64,000 nucleotides of DNA from Diaporthe sp. PMI_573 (taxonomy: Eukaryota; Ascomycota; Sordariomycetes; Diaporthales; Diaporthaceae), in contig JAJTUP010000022.1 of NCBI GenBank assembly GCA_021399435.1, positions 967,121 through 1,031,120 on the forward strand, read 5' to 3'. The notes under the pieces were generated by a model. It had not been told where the DNA came from, did not search any database, and worked only from the letters and a program-made list of their open reading frames with translations. The translations under genes and the position numbers were made by a program. Of the stretch, positions 44,791 to 56,985 are shown piece after piece (position 1 is the stretch's first letter; every line of letters starts with the position of its first letter).

Positions 44791-46771
44791 CAGGAACCTT
44801 CAATCACGGGGTAATCAGTCGTCCGCCAAGTAAACGGCTTTCGTATGTTGAACGGCATGTTAAAGTAGCCAAGACGTAGCCAAGATCTCCTGCAGCCTCA
44901 ATGATTGGATTCAGAGACGCGAGATGCAAAAGGGAAGCGCATGGACAGGGCAAAACCAGAGACTCGGCGCGATTAACGTGATAATTATACCAACAGCGCG
45001 CTGGCTCCTCCCCCAAGCTGCAGCAGCATGGGTCTGCAAGTTAACATCCAGATAAGCTTTCCAAGATGGTCAAGCTTTCCAGGGTAGGCCAGGTCCACGC
45101 CAGGCCCTTGCCCCCGGAGGCTAAACTCGTCATGGGCATATCGCCAATCAACCAATACCATGCCTAAAACCCAGAAGCCACCGCGTAACCAACCCCTCCC
45201 CGCGCGCCAAAAGGATTCAATTAATCGAGAGCGTTCGCAAGCTAAGGGCTGGAAGGAGTCGCCGGATAACAAATAATCGTCAAGCTATAGCACAAATCAA
45301 TACAAGACCGTTATCACCAACCAATAGACCCCATACAAGGTCCAAGCAGGTACAGGATATAGTCAAACACCTGCCAAGAGGAGAATAGCTCGGGCTGGCC
45401 TTTATCAGGGCCTTTTAACCAACGTTCCAGCTCAAGTCGCACCCAACTCCCGCATAGCGCGGGGTTCAAGGAGTCAGTAGCACACCAGTTTACACAAACA
45501 GCCCAAACAGGAACTCAAATCATACATCATAAACTACTCTAAAATCTCACATGTATACCTAAATAGGCTATAGTTCTCTCAAAAAGTTAGTCATAACTTT
45601 AATGCCAGTGCAACGGTGAACTTTCACTATAACAACCACTTATATAGCCTCAAAGTAAGGGACTTGGGCCAACTTGGCAGTATGCAGGCTACCTCGCAGC
45701 AGCTGCTTGCCTGCGCCAGGCTTAATCAAAGACGCGAAAAAATTACTCGGACTAAAGGACATCGCTATTGTGCATTAAAGACATATGGGGAATCTTTGCC
45801 AATTCTGGAACGCTATGCATTAATTCCGCGGCTCATAATGATACATGGGAAGAAGTGGTGGGCGTGAACTAATGGCAACAGCGAGCTCGTCTTAAGCCTG
45901 AGTTACGAGCGGGGCTTCTGCGTGATCTCAGGCGGGGCCTCAGCACCAGAGCATGATTCAAGCCTGCCGGGCCGCGTGGCACTGATCGCTTGAATACAAC
46001 TCTGCGTTGTTCTCACCCTGCAGGACCCTGACAGACAGCAGCACTAACAACCACATAAAAATCACCAATTTTATCTTCATTCACTTTCATTTGTCTACTA
46101 TCCTTTGTCTCCATCCAGACATCTTCTCTCGGGCCTTATCCGATTCAGTAGCAATAAGCAGTTTACTCGCCGAAGGGGAGGTGAATACGCAAATCCAGGA
46201 CATTCAAAATCGGAGTACTTCTTACGCCTCTTCGTAACCATAACGACCGCATCTGCCCGCCATTTATCACGCAACAATCCGTTAAATAGATTGGGACTCC
46301 AACAGCTCAGACATGGGGCAATGAGCTGCCTCACTTACATATACCGACGCCAAGCGCGATAATGAAAATAGCATCTCAACCGACTCACGCCGTGAGGAAC
46401 GGCCACCATGAAACTGAAGCTCTTGGAAAATCAGCAATAATCCGTTTTGACAGATCGCGAGCCAATGACGCCAGCCTCATTTTCGGTTCACCATCGCCCA
46501 GCTACAAATGTCCTATACTCATTCTTAATCTGGTTTATATTCGCGGCCCTGCCAGTGTACGTCATGCGTTAGTATCGGATTACCCCGTGTTCCGAACCAC
46601 ACTACTAAAGGATATTTCGCGAACGCGCATTTCACCGTGGACCACCACCGTGAATTGACAATGGAATACTTTGGTAACCTTCATGCCTGTCTAGCTCATG
46701 AGCGATCCTCACCGATGCACTCCTCTGAGATCACTCCGAGATCAAGCGAGGCCTCAAAACTTGACCAGATC
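44791..46771. other. Gene-poor stretch
   Basis: No gene supported. Base composition falls gradually and dinucleotides TA become common, consistent with old, mutated repeats at the edge of the AT-rich block. Confidence 0.45.
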
Positions 46772-47161
46772 ATGGCTTTTCAGCTTGCCCTCACACCAAC
46801 CACGTTTGGCACTGTCCTGCTACTCATTATCGTTACAAATTTTCTGAGAAGGTCGACACCATCACAAGGCCACAAGCCAATTCCCGGACCGCTAGGATGG
46901 TCTATTGTCGGTAACACGTTTCAAATCGGCAAAATCCCTCAACAGATGCTCAGAAAGCTGTACAAAGAATATGGCGAAATTTACCAACTCAAGCTGTTCG
47001 CTCTTAACTGGGTATTCCTGAACACCCCAGAGGCCGTGAAGATGGTTTTTGATAAAGAATCCGCGAAAACATCCGACAGAGTTCCGCTTCCAGTAGCCAG
47101 TGAAGAAATTTGCCGGGGGCTTCGATTGGTCCTGATGAAGTCAGGGACTATAACGCCATAG
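46772..47161 (+). pseudogene. Cytochrome P450, N-terminal fragment
   Basis: From ATG at 46772 the frame encodes an N-terminal membrane anchor (TTFGTVLLLIIVTNFL), the Pro-rich hinge (HKPIPGPLGWSIVGN) and the first P450 helices/strands (LYKEYGEIYQLKLF, NTPEAVKMVFDKESAKTSDRVPLP), followed by a segment like RGLRLVLMKSG that normally leads to the W-R-x-x-R/C-helix region. A TAG stop ends it at about 130 residues. The I helix, ExxR and the heme-binding Cys are all missing; nothing resembling them lies downstream on this strand. It is a truncated gene, not an intron-containing intact one. An upstream in-frame extension to 46637 is probably not translated. Confidence 0.75.
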
Positions 47162-47173
47162 CCGTACCGAGAA

Positions 47174-48922
47174 TCATTGTATGGCAATAGCATAATCATC
47201 CTTGGCATAGAGATTATAACCGTAAGAGCTAGCGTCGTCGTCTTTCTCGGCCACGATAAACCCATGAAGAAGGTGATGCCATGTTCTATCCACAAATACA
47301 CTGCCACCCGTCAGGCCATATACTGTTGACAGAGATATTCCGAAAACGAACTTGCAGGAAAACATGTACCCAGACGAATCAGATGTCATTTCAAACCCTA
47401 TCGGTCTGTATGAAAAGAACGACGTGAAGTAACATAGAAGGCCCCTTCCCTTTCCAGGGATGATCTCAGCTTCTGGACCTTGCCCATCGCATGATTGAAA
47501 ACCAAGAGCTCAAGGAGCCCTCTTGATTCTTTCTTCATTATGCCAGTCCTCAATAACATCCCAGTGGTGTGACCGCTTATGTAGAGGCCTGTTCTTCTCC
47601 ACAAGTACCTCCGCATCAACATCAAAACATTCGTGTAAAACCCCGGCGGCACTATCACAAAAGGGCCACAGCGTTTTATCCGTCATGCGGCAAAACCAGC
47701 GCTCGTGGTGGCTTGCATAGCTAGGCCCAGCCGAGTGAGGACTCTCACAAAGGTTCTTAACACTGCTGCCGCGGCTGCGCAGGTTCTTATCATTGATAAG
47801 AGTGCGTGCGTACTGTATGTGTAAGGGAGGTAAAGGTTGGTTGACATCATAGTCGTTTGTGACCGCTCGAGGATTTTTGGGCTTCCAATTCTTGCGATAT
47901 TCTTGAGGTTTCTTAGATTCAGGATGCTGGCTGTAGGTACATCGGCGACCGGCCCCCGGTTCGACAAGTTGATCGTCCTGGTCATAATACCAGTCGGTCA
48001 TGCAGTCAATAGGGATTTTCTTGTTTTCGAGTCTTTCCAAATTAATTCAGGATCTTTACTCAAGAGATTTGCCTCAGGATGCTAATAAATTAGATGTAAA
48101 TTAGCTAGTAGAATTGTATTTAGTATCACTTTTACTTACCAAAATAGGAAGAACCTCATTTCCACCTCGTATATTCTATCGCTAAGGTTCCATAATCCAA
48201 CGTAAACTCCCATGGCTAGAAACAAAGTTAGATATATCTAGGTTGGCAGGGTTAACATCATTAGATCCGGTTTTAAATGCAGGAGCAAGGAACTTGACCC
48301 CCAGCGGGACCTTATATTCATGCACTTCATTCTCCCTCATGCCATCAGTAAGTTTGTCTCCTTTAGGTATGCCAGTCTCTGGTAGGACCTTGGATGACCA
48401 AAAATAATCAGGCCTTATCTAATTCTTCTTGCGATCCTTGCCCATATCTTCAATAGATGCAGCAATATATTCCTCCTCCAGATCTTTCTTATGCTTTAAG
48501 TCTCCGCGATGGTCTAGCCAGGAGCATTCTCCGGGGTCGTTTCGATTAGGTCCAAAGGTGTAGCTATAATGCTACGACATATTGGATGGTTGGGCCCAAG
48601 TTCCGTCACTATCCATGTAGGTGTCAGATTTTTAGAGTCAAAGAGTCTTTTTCCAAGGGGGAGGGCGGGTTTGATTATGGACGCACAATAGAAATAATTG
48701 CTCATCGTTCCATTTTAGAAATACTTCTGCCACACAAATAGCGTCGAAATGCCGCTTGATCAAGGTTACATACGCTGCCTGGGCTTGACTAAGATCTTTG
48801 TGATCAGGCGTTGGATAAATTCCCAGCGTCACCAAGCCACCGCGCCTTACTGGAGGCATATTCTGACGTGACGACTCGAAGTTGTAATGAATTACTGCAT
48901 TCTTGGCTTTACCTGGCTGCAC
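47174..48922 (-). pseudogene. Decayed, unrecognised gene(s)
   Basis: Three consecutive minus-strand frames (48638-48922, 47510-48040, 47398-47658) have protein-like composition, with Trp and Cys-rich segments (TDWYYDQDD, RRCTYSQHP, KNLCESPHS, FCRMTDKTLWPFCD, VIEDWHNEER). They do not join through clear splice sites and no start codon with a good context was found. The middle part looks like the C-terminal region of a secreted fungal enzyme, but I cannot name the family. The stretch lies between the truncated P450 and the AT-rich block and is probably a degenerating gene. Confidence 0.4.
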
Positions 48923-48949
48923 GGGTGGATATCCCTTGCTGATAAAATA

Positions 48950-49626
48950 AATGGTTTGGTTATTATAACCTATAAGCTCGCCATACCTGTCCTATAAATA
49001 GATTTAAGAAAACTTACAGGTATTACAAGACCAGACTATATAGAAAATATAATATATAGTTATAATCTATAACTATATAAATAAGATATTTATAGAAAGT
49101 TAATTAACTATATTAATTAAGTATATTATTAATAAAATATATTTAAATATTATAACTTATATAGGCTAATTATTATTATCTTTATTATTAATTAAGTATT
49201 TAATATTAAGATTGAATATTATATTAAATATTAAGCCTGATATTATATTTATTTATAAAGATTATTACCTTATTTTTCCTGTTTTAGTTATTACTTTATT
49301 TTTAAATTTAAAAAGTAATATTTTTTAAGAGGAGGGACTTATAAAAATGCATTAGCTTTAATATAAGACTACGGCTACTTCTTGAGTAAAAAGAGGAGTA
49401 GATTAAATAGAATGTATAAATATTAATATAATAATAATATAAAACTATATTATAACTTTATATGATTAATTAAATTATTAAATAAAATATAAATAAAGGT
49501 TGATAATTAAATGTAATTAATGAAAAGAATATTATTATTAATTAAGTTTTAAAATGATTTTAACTTTTTTAAATTTAAATTTAATTAAAATAAGCTATTA
49601 TATATAAGAAGAAATTTAAATAATTT
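48950..49626. other. AT-rich boundary sequence
   Basis: From about 48,950 the sequence becomes almost purely A/T (runs of tatta, attaatta), with nearly no CpG or CpA. No coding frame. This is the start of the RIP-type AT-rich block that continues, with interruptions, to the end of the window. Confidence 0.8.
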
Positions 49627-49860
49627 TGTTAGAATAGCATCCAGCATAGCTGTACGCTCTGCTGTGTTACTAAAGGGATGACTAATTAGACCGCCTTGGT
49701 ATAGGTATATATATCGTACCCATCGTGCAGAGGTCTCCCTTCTCTCCTAGTTAAGAGAATAAGCAAGAAGAACCAACCAACCAAACCTAATCGTCTAACG
49801 ATACATACGTACATATAAAGCCTATTTAACACTAATCAGTGATTGCTTCGGGTAATTACA
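49627..49860 (+). repeat. 5' LTR of Copia element 1
   Basis: A 234-base segment starting TGTTAGAATAGCATCC and ending GGTAATTACA (TG...CA), less AT-biased than its flanks, placed directly upstream of a leader and a Gag-like frame of the same strand. A partner LTR is not in the window because the 3' part of the element is lost, so the boundaries are inferred from the TG/CA ends and position only. Confidence 0.55.
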
Positions 49861-50970
49861 GATTAGCAAGAGTGAAGAGACGAGAACTTGCCTAAGTTGC
49901 TATCTGCTAGAGTAGAACCAGGTATTTGGGCTCTCATGCTACCTCCTAGAACTCTATATTGTTGCCTGCTAGAGTAGAACCAGGTATAGAGACCTCTAGA
50001 TAACTACTCTATCGACCCTTGCATAAAGAAGAGACTATTATTATTGCCTACCAGAGTAGAACTAGGTAATAGCTATGATTTATACGAGAAAGACGAAGTA
50101 GTATATACCTCTGTACAATCCGAAACCTAAAACCAACCAAGACCTACAATAAAGGCCAACGTAATGTCGTCTAACAATAGTATACTAGAATAACAACCTA
50201 TAGTAGAGAGAAGCTATCAGATAGACACCAACCTATATACATACGAGGAAATTAGCAAGAAAAGTAACATCTTACTAAATATATAGAGGAGAGTAGTAAA
50301 CCCTGAATAATGGGATAGTAGGATTAATATATAAGACAGCCTATTAGCAAGGGAATTAACAACCTACTTTATGTAAGTACTAATGGATATTATCTATCTT
50401 AACTTAAGTAGAAATAACCTCTAATATACCTTATACAAAGACTTTGATAGATAGATAGCCTACTAATTTGAACAAGTCCATTGTACATTTGCTAGAGAAC
50501 TCCTACAGGTACTAGAGACCAAGGGAATTACAACCTCCCACATACAAAGCTCTCTAGAATAGCTTATAGAGATCCTTAAACTAGGAAGACAATAACCCCA
50601 ACCAGCTATATAAATCTAAGAAATAATTAAAGAATAATAACTAAATACCAAAGCCCTACAAACTAATAAATAACCCATGCCAGGCCCTCGAGTAGATTTA
50701 AGATCTATATAAGAACAAACAGCCGATATACAAGATATACAACAAGTTTCCCCTAGGATAAGATTTATACAAGAGGTAGATAATTTTCTATAACCCCCTT
50801 ATATAGAGGTTACAGAACACTCTCTATATACTAGGGACCCAGTATATAATCTATCACCTAAGTAGATTATATATAATGGTCTAGTTAATGCCTAGAGAGT
50901 GGCTATCTTTCAAAAAGGGTGGAGAAAAGATAGAAACTATACTAGATAACTGTATAACCTCTTGTATAAC

Positions 50971-51380
50971 CAGAGTTGTAACACTAGGAATACAAAAGAA
51001 ATACAACTTTTTAAATATATTTAAAAATATACTTACATTTTATTTATCTGATTTGTTTTTCACCATTTAATATTATATCTTCTAAAGTTTATAATAATAT
51101 ATATTTTATAGGGTTAGGGTTAGTATAGGGGGTTATAGACAGGGATTAAAGTCTATAAGTTTTTGTATTCCTTGTGCTCTAAAATTTACGAATTTTGACC
51201 CCCCTGTAATTACCCCTTAATCTAACCCCTAACCCTTTAAAAAAATATTACTTAAATAGGAAATTAAAAGCTAATATAAGGAATACAACATAAACTAAGC
51301 TGTATTTAATTCTTTTATAAAGATATTAATTATATAAAAACCGACTTGTATTCTTGTATTCCTAATTTGTCACAACTCTG
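50971..51380. mobile_element. hAT-type MITE, copy 1
   Basis: 410 bases with terminal inverted repeats: left CAGAGTTGTAACACTAGG, right (reverse complement) CAGAGTTGTGACAAATTAGG, agreeing over about 25 positions with a small gap. The flanking direct repeat is TGTATAAC at 50963-50970 and 51381-51388, an 8-base target-site duplication as made by hAT transposases; the CAGAG end fits too. The interior has no coding capacity and carries telomere-like words (gggttagggttag; ctaacccctaaccc). Inserted in the Gag region of Copia 1. Nearly identical to the copy at 61828-62237. Confidence 0.92.
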
Positions 51381-54300
51381 TGTATAACAAAGCACGAATC
51401 TTTATTAGCTACTGTAGAAGACTTTAAATTAAAGAGGACCAGTACCATATAGTCTTTCTAGACATTCTTTCTAGTTACGTAGAAGACTTCTATCTCTATT
51501 ATATAGGGCCAGAGAAGAGATAAGACGAGATCTATACTTTACTAGATATCTATTTTAATACAAACATTAACTATAATATCTATTAGGTAGACTAGACGAC
51601 TCTTTCTTTTGTACAACTAAGAAGAGAAAACCCCGACAAGATACTAGTAGAGATTCTAGAAACTCTTATCAATAAGCTACAGCTTATACAACGAGTACTT
51701 AGAGAAGGATACTAGGGAGAGGTTTCACTATATATAATAGTAACCAGGGCCTACTAAGGAGTCCCAGAGCTAGAAGCTACCCTAATTTAGCAGAAACCTA
51801 CATACAAGGTACTATTTTCAGATCTCAGAGCCTCCCTCCAAGTAGCTATAGACCAGAAACCTACACAGCAATTCTATACACACGACAGTTCTATAAATAT
51901 CAACTTTATAGACTAATAGTATATCTCAAACTTTAAAAACTATCAGAAGCTATCATATAACAACAATTAATTTCCTAAATAGATAATACCATATCATATA
52001 ACAAACCCAACAGGACAGCCAAGTCAGAGGCCCTATAGATAGTCAAGCCATAAACCCTACAGCTTTAGCCATACAAGCTAGAAGTAGAAATACTTTATAT
52101 ACAAGAAGGAAGGATACTAGTTAACCAATTACCCAGAATTAGAAAGGAAACATACAAAAGACTAATACTTTTAGGCCTACGAGATACTAGAACAAGACCC
52201 TCTATACAACAACTTTACATTCTACCTACTTAACTATAAGGGAGAGAACCCTATAGAAGTAGAATTAAACAATAGCCAAGACTCTAAAAGTAAGACCTAG
52301 TCAGTATACCTTATAGACTTATCTTTCTATCATTGTATAACAGGCAAAGACATCTTTTTAGTACCCAAGACAGTAGAGGCAAGCCAATTCATACTACAGG
52401 ACCTATATAGCATCATCTACCAGGGAGAACTATAGGATACTAGAGCTACTAGGTTCTCTATAGTAGGAAAGCCCCAAGTGCTAGCGTATCTTTATAAGAA
52501 CCCTTATGTAAACATATTTTAGATACTAGGAAAAGCATTAGTAAAGTTTAGCCCAAGCAAGGTAATTTCACCTATTAGTATAATCCTGATAAATAACTCT
52601 ATCAGACAAGTTAAATACTATATTCTAAATACCTCTACCCTATTTCTTTTCTCTCTATATAATGTAGATAGACTAGGAGCCTACTTTAACAATGTACAAA
52701 ACGTTATTGTACAAAGTAATAGCACAACAATCCCCGTAGTATGTAAATAAGGTTACCCATTCTTCAACATCAGCTGTACGGAAGCAGTTTCCTTCTTTAT
52801 AGAAGTATAGCTCAGAAGGCTTCACAGAAGATTTAGACACTTATATATAGAGAAGCTATATTAACTCCTGAGAAGTGCTGGGTATACAGATATAGAAGAA
52901 GCTATTCTAGAGAAGATTTAGAAGTTTTACCACTATTACTAATCACACGACCTAGTACTAAAGAGATTTAAGTTCTCTATTAGGGATAAAAGCTACTTTA
53001 ACTATAAAATTATTATAGATGTAGTATAACTAGGAAACCGAAACATTCTCTATATAATTAACATAGATACAAGCTTTCAAGCAGCAACTTTCCTTAGCTC
53101 CCTATCTATATAAGATATATAGAATACCCTGTATAGGTACTAGATCTATACCTATACAGGCCTGCCTGACCACATCATACACAACCTAGGTACTAATTTT
53201 ACTTTAGAAGAATTTAGGAATAGTACTAAGATCATAAGTATCTTATATAAAGAGATACCTATAGAAGCACACTGGGCTATTAGTAAGATCGAGAGAGTAT
53301 ATACACCACTCTAGAGAGTATACAACATCTTAAAGGCAGAAATCAGCCACTATATAGATAAGGAGACAATTCTTTAGATAGCTATTAAAGCTTTAAACAA
53401 TATAGCTGGCCTAAATAACATTATACCAACTTTGCTTATTTTTAGAGCATATCTATGAATAAGCCAGGACTTACCACCATTACCTGATATTATATAAAGG
53501 GTAGAAGCTATATAGAAGGCTATGAAAATACTAAGAGGAATTTGTACAGAAGTTAACATCAGCCAGGCAATTAATACAAGGAACAGCCTATATATATACG
53601 AAGTACTTTCTCTTCCACTAAGACGTAAAGTCATAGTCTAGAGAGAGAATAAGGGATGGACTAGACTATATAAAATCAAAGGGATTAAAGGATACATAAT
53701 TACTATAGATATAGTTAACAGGCCAACCTAGTTTTATATAATATATATTAAACCCTATTATTAATCTAACGAGATTATATAACTACTAGACAATAACCTT
53801 TTAGAACTACCTCTTCTAGAGCCAACTTAGCCAAGGAAGAGAGGGAGACTAAGAAAGTACCCTATATAATCCTTACTAAGACTCTTTCTTACCTAGAAAG
53901 AGAGAGATAACTATGAGTTAGTAGTTAAGCTTTACCAAGACAATATTATAACTACTCCAGGAGCCTTATATAAAGAATTAGATACTATAGAAATTAATAC
54001 CCTAGTAAATGAAGAAGTCTTTTGCTTTGTACAATATAACCTAATAGTATACAAGGTACTAAGAGTCTACAAGATACATATAGTACGAGAAATTAAGAAC
54101 AAGTTAACTAGACTAGTTAAAAAGTCAAGACTTATTATATAAGGCTATGATAATGAGGGTAAAGAAATCATTCTTACCCAAGTACCTATAATTTAACAGA
54201 TAAGCTAGTACATAATTCTAGCCTTAGGACCAACCCTTGTACTATACTTTAGTATAAGGGGGGAGCTTCAAGACATTACTTAGGTATATACTTAGTTACA

Positions 54301-54692
54301 TAATCTACTTATAAGGATAATTATTATATAACTACCAGCAAAGCTACAAGATAGATACCCTCTGGATATAGTCTTTCTAATCGAGAAGCCATTATATAGT
54401 CTTGTAGAATCTAGCCTCTACTGGTACAAGACCTATCATACACACTATATAGAATCTTTAAGGATGTTGGTTTCTATATATAACCCATGCCTACTGTTTA
54501 CTATAGATAGCCTAGAATCCTTTAGAATTGCAGGACTTTAGATAGACGATACCTTAATCTTTACTACTGCACGATTCTTAGAAAGAGAGGAAGAAGAACT
54601 CTAAAAGAAAAGGTTTTGTGTAAAGCTAAAGACAATTCTAGAGGAAGATACCCCAATTAACTTTAACAGCAGACGAATCCAAAAGGATGGTC

Positions 54693-55224
54693 TGAAGGTT
54701 GGTGGATCGAATGGGAGTCAGGTAGCAGTAGGGTGCACTGAGGTCTTGTTGGGACGCTTGAGAATGGTTTGGACAACTTTGTATTGAATTCGAGTGGGCT
54801 TCTGTCAGCCCTCCTCACAGTCCCTCCGACATCGTCTCAACCCTGGGCACGCTGTGGTTGGCTCTGGTGCGCAGATAGGGAGGCCGGAAAATTCGGCCCT
54901 CGGACCTACTATCTTTGGCTTTAAATAACCAGCCAACCCTAACCCTGACAGTAACCAAACTAAATACAGATAAACTTCAGAAATCAGGCTATCTAATGAA
55001 CTAGGTTACATGCTTTTTGGGTAAGAAATAAGGGGAATGCAGAGGTTCGAAGTTAGGGTCTTACAATAGCCCAAAAAATCGACTCACGGCCACCAAACTC
55101 ATCTGCCGGCGCGCACGCCACATAGGCACTTAGCCGAAAAAGTGCCAAGTCTAGGGTAACTCCCTACGTGAAGTCTAGGGTAACCCCTTACGTGCAGCGC
55201 CCACACAAGCGTTTCCGTTTAACA
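54693..55224 (-). repeat. 3' LTR of Copia element 2
   Basis: 532 bases, starting (minus strand) TGTTAAACGGAAACGC at 55224 and ending CCTTCA at 54693. A polypurine tract, CAGAAGGGG (55225-55233), immediately precedes it. It aligns with the 61044-61563 LTR over the whole length with a moderate number of C/T and G/A differences and an extra ~15-base segment (tgccaag region). Confidence 0.9.
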
Positions 55225-55392
55225 CCCCTTCTGTTGAAGATATAGGCCTAAAATAGGCCTATAGCATTTAACCCTTATTCTAAATGGAAATGTGAGAGAA
55301 AAGAAAAGCCCCCTATAGAAAGAAAACCCCTTCTGAAAGAAATCTATCTACTACTGAAGAAATAGTGGCTAGAGGGCCCTATAGGCCCCCTT

Positions 55393-56985
55393 CTACTCCA
55401 CTAACTCTACTAGGCCAAGCTGGCCTAGAAACACCTGAAATTTAGGTGCTGGAAGGGCTTTTGTAAGCCCGTCTGCTACCATTTTACTGGTCTCTAGGTA
55501 TTTAACCTCGAGGGTCCCCTTCTGAACTTCAGCACGTAGGTAGTGGTACCTTAGAAGGGTGTGCTTAGTTCTTTGGTGGTGTGAGGGGTCCTTAGCAGTG
55601 GAGATAGCGCCCGTATTATCTCCATAGAGGATTGTAGGCCTTAGAATAGGCCTATTCAGCTCTGTATAGAGCCCACGAAGCCACTGGATTTCCCTAGTAG
55701 CCTCTATAAGCCCTATAAATTCAGCCTCTAGCGTAGATAACGCTATAGTGCTTCCTCGCTTCGATTTCCAAGAAATAGGCCCCCCACCTAAGGTAAATAC
55801 ATACCCGTAGGTTGACTTTGAGGAGGCCTTATCTCCAGCATAGTCGCTATCAGAATAGCCTATAGGCTCTAAAAGAGAGCTCTGTAGAGGGTTTTTTAGG
55901 CCCTTTGCAGAATACCTGATAGCTAGTTGTCGGTGGCTATTAAGGTACCTAAATAGGTTCTGAGCAGCAGATAGGTGCTGAAGCTTAGAAGCTTGAAAAG
56001 CCCTAGCTAACCACTGGACCGGAAAGCTTATATCAGGCCTAGTTTGGGTTACTAAATACATAGCGGTACCCACTATAGCCTGAAAACGCTTATGTCGAAT
56101 TCGGTCTAGTGTAGGCCCTTCGATAGGGCCTAAATTAATTAAATTTGGCTGGAGAGGAACTGAAATAGGCCTAGAACCCTCTAAATTGAAGGTTCTAATA
56201 GCTTCCTCTATGTACTGGCTCTGAGAGAGCCATAGGGTTCGGTTAGAGCGGTCCCTAATAATTCGAACCCCTAGAAAGAAGCTTGCAGGGCCCCTATCTT
56301 CTATAGCGTATGCCTTATGTATTTGTCTCTTTAAGGCCTGAATTTTCGAGATTCCAGGCCCTATAATTAGGCAATCATCGACGTAGGTTACTATAAATAG
56401 GCCTGACGTCCTGCTGTAGAAGACGGCGGAGTCTGAGAGTAGTGGCTCAAAGCCTAAGCTTTTCAGAAGGTTAATAACTATCTGTTGCCACTCTCTAGGG
56501 GCCTGCTTCAGGCCATACAGCGCTTTATTCAGCCGAATTATCTGCTGAATAGAGGGGTTATAGCCAGCTTTAGCTAATAGCCTTTGGATAAGGCTACTGG
56601 CTTGAGCTGCAAATTCTTTAAAACCCTCTGGAAGCGCCATAAAGACCTGTTCTTTCAGCGTACCGTTTAGGAAGGCACCTATAAAATCGATCTGCTCGAT
56701 TTCCCAGTCTAGAATAGCGGCTAGCGCTAGTAGTACCCTCCAGGTAGGGGGGGTAGAGGTAGAGGCAAAAGTATCTGTATAATCTACTCCTTCTCTCTGT
56801 TGGAACCCTCTAACTACTAATCGAGCTTTAAACTTAAAAACTCGATTATTCTCGTCCTTTTTCTCTCTTAGGACTAGTCGACTAGTAATAGGCTTTCGAC
56901 CTTCTGGAAGCTTACTATCTGGCCAAAATTCGAGGGTATTTTGCAGAATGATCTGCTCAAATTCACTATAGATCGCCTTTAGCTA
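55393..56985 (-). pseudogene. Copia 2 reverse transcriptase and RNase H
   Basis: Continuous from just after the TAG at 56983 to the natural end at 55393. RT landmarks: VVRGFQQREGVDY, NKALYGLKQAPREW and the catalytic YVDD in FIVTYVDDCLIIG. RNase H: GYSDSDYAGD, STLEAEF, ILYGDNTGA and KHTLLRYHYLR supply the Asp/Glu/Asp/His active site. The piece from MALPEG at 56640 on is free of stops (415 codons), so the polymerase end is the best preserved part. It would be translated only as part of Gag-Pol, which upstream stops prevent. Confidence 0.9.

Larger units (their letters stand above)
49627..54692 (+). mobile_element. Copia (Ty1) retrotransposon 1, RIP-mutated and 3'-truncated
   Basis: Plus-strand order is LTR, leader with a thrice-repeated phrase (agtagaaccaggta-type at about 49912, 49971 and 50053), Gag starting ATGTCGTCTAAC at 50164, an HHCC-type pre-integrase region near 52,810-52,930, integrase core at about 53,060-53,300 (DTSFQAATFL, PDHIIHNLGTNF, IEAHWAISKIERV) and a reverse transcriptase region up to 54,692 (DDTLIF). 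Dozens of in-frame TAG/TAA stops stand where Gln or Trp is expected (for example NTLYRY-stop-IYTYTG where Trp is usual), the outcome of CpA-to-TpA mutation on both strands. A MITE is inserted in Gag (50971-51380). The element breaks off inside the RT where Copia 2 begins; no continuation is seen beyond that element. Confidence 0.85.

Noticed and set aside
45616..45867. Frame resembling a helix-turn-helix transposase fragment
   Set aside because: Resemblance is limited to a few residues; no inverted repeats or catalytic residues nearby.
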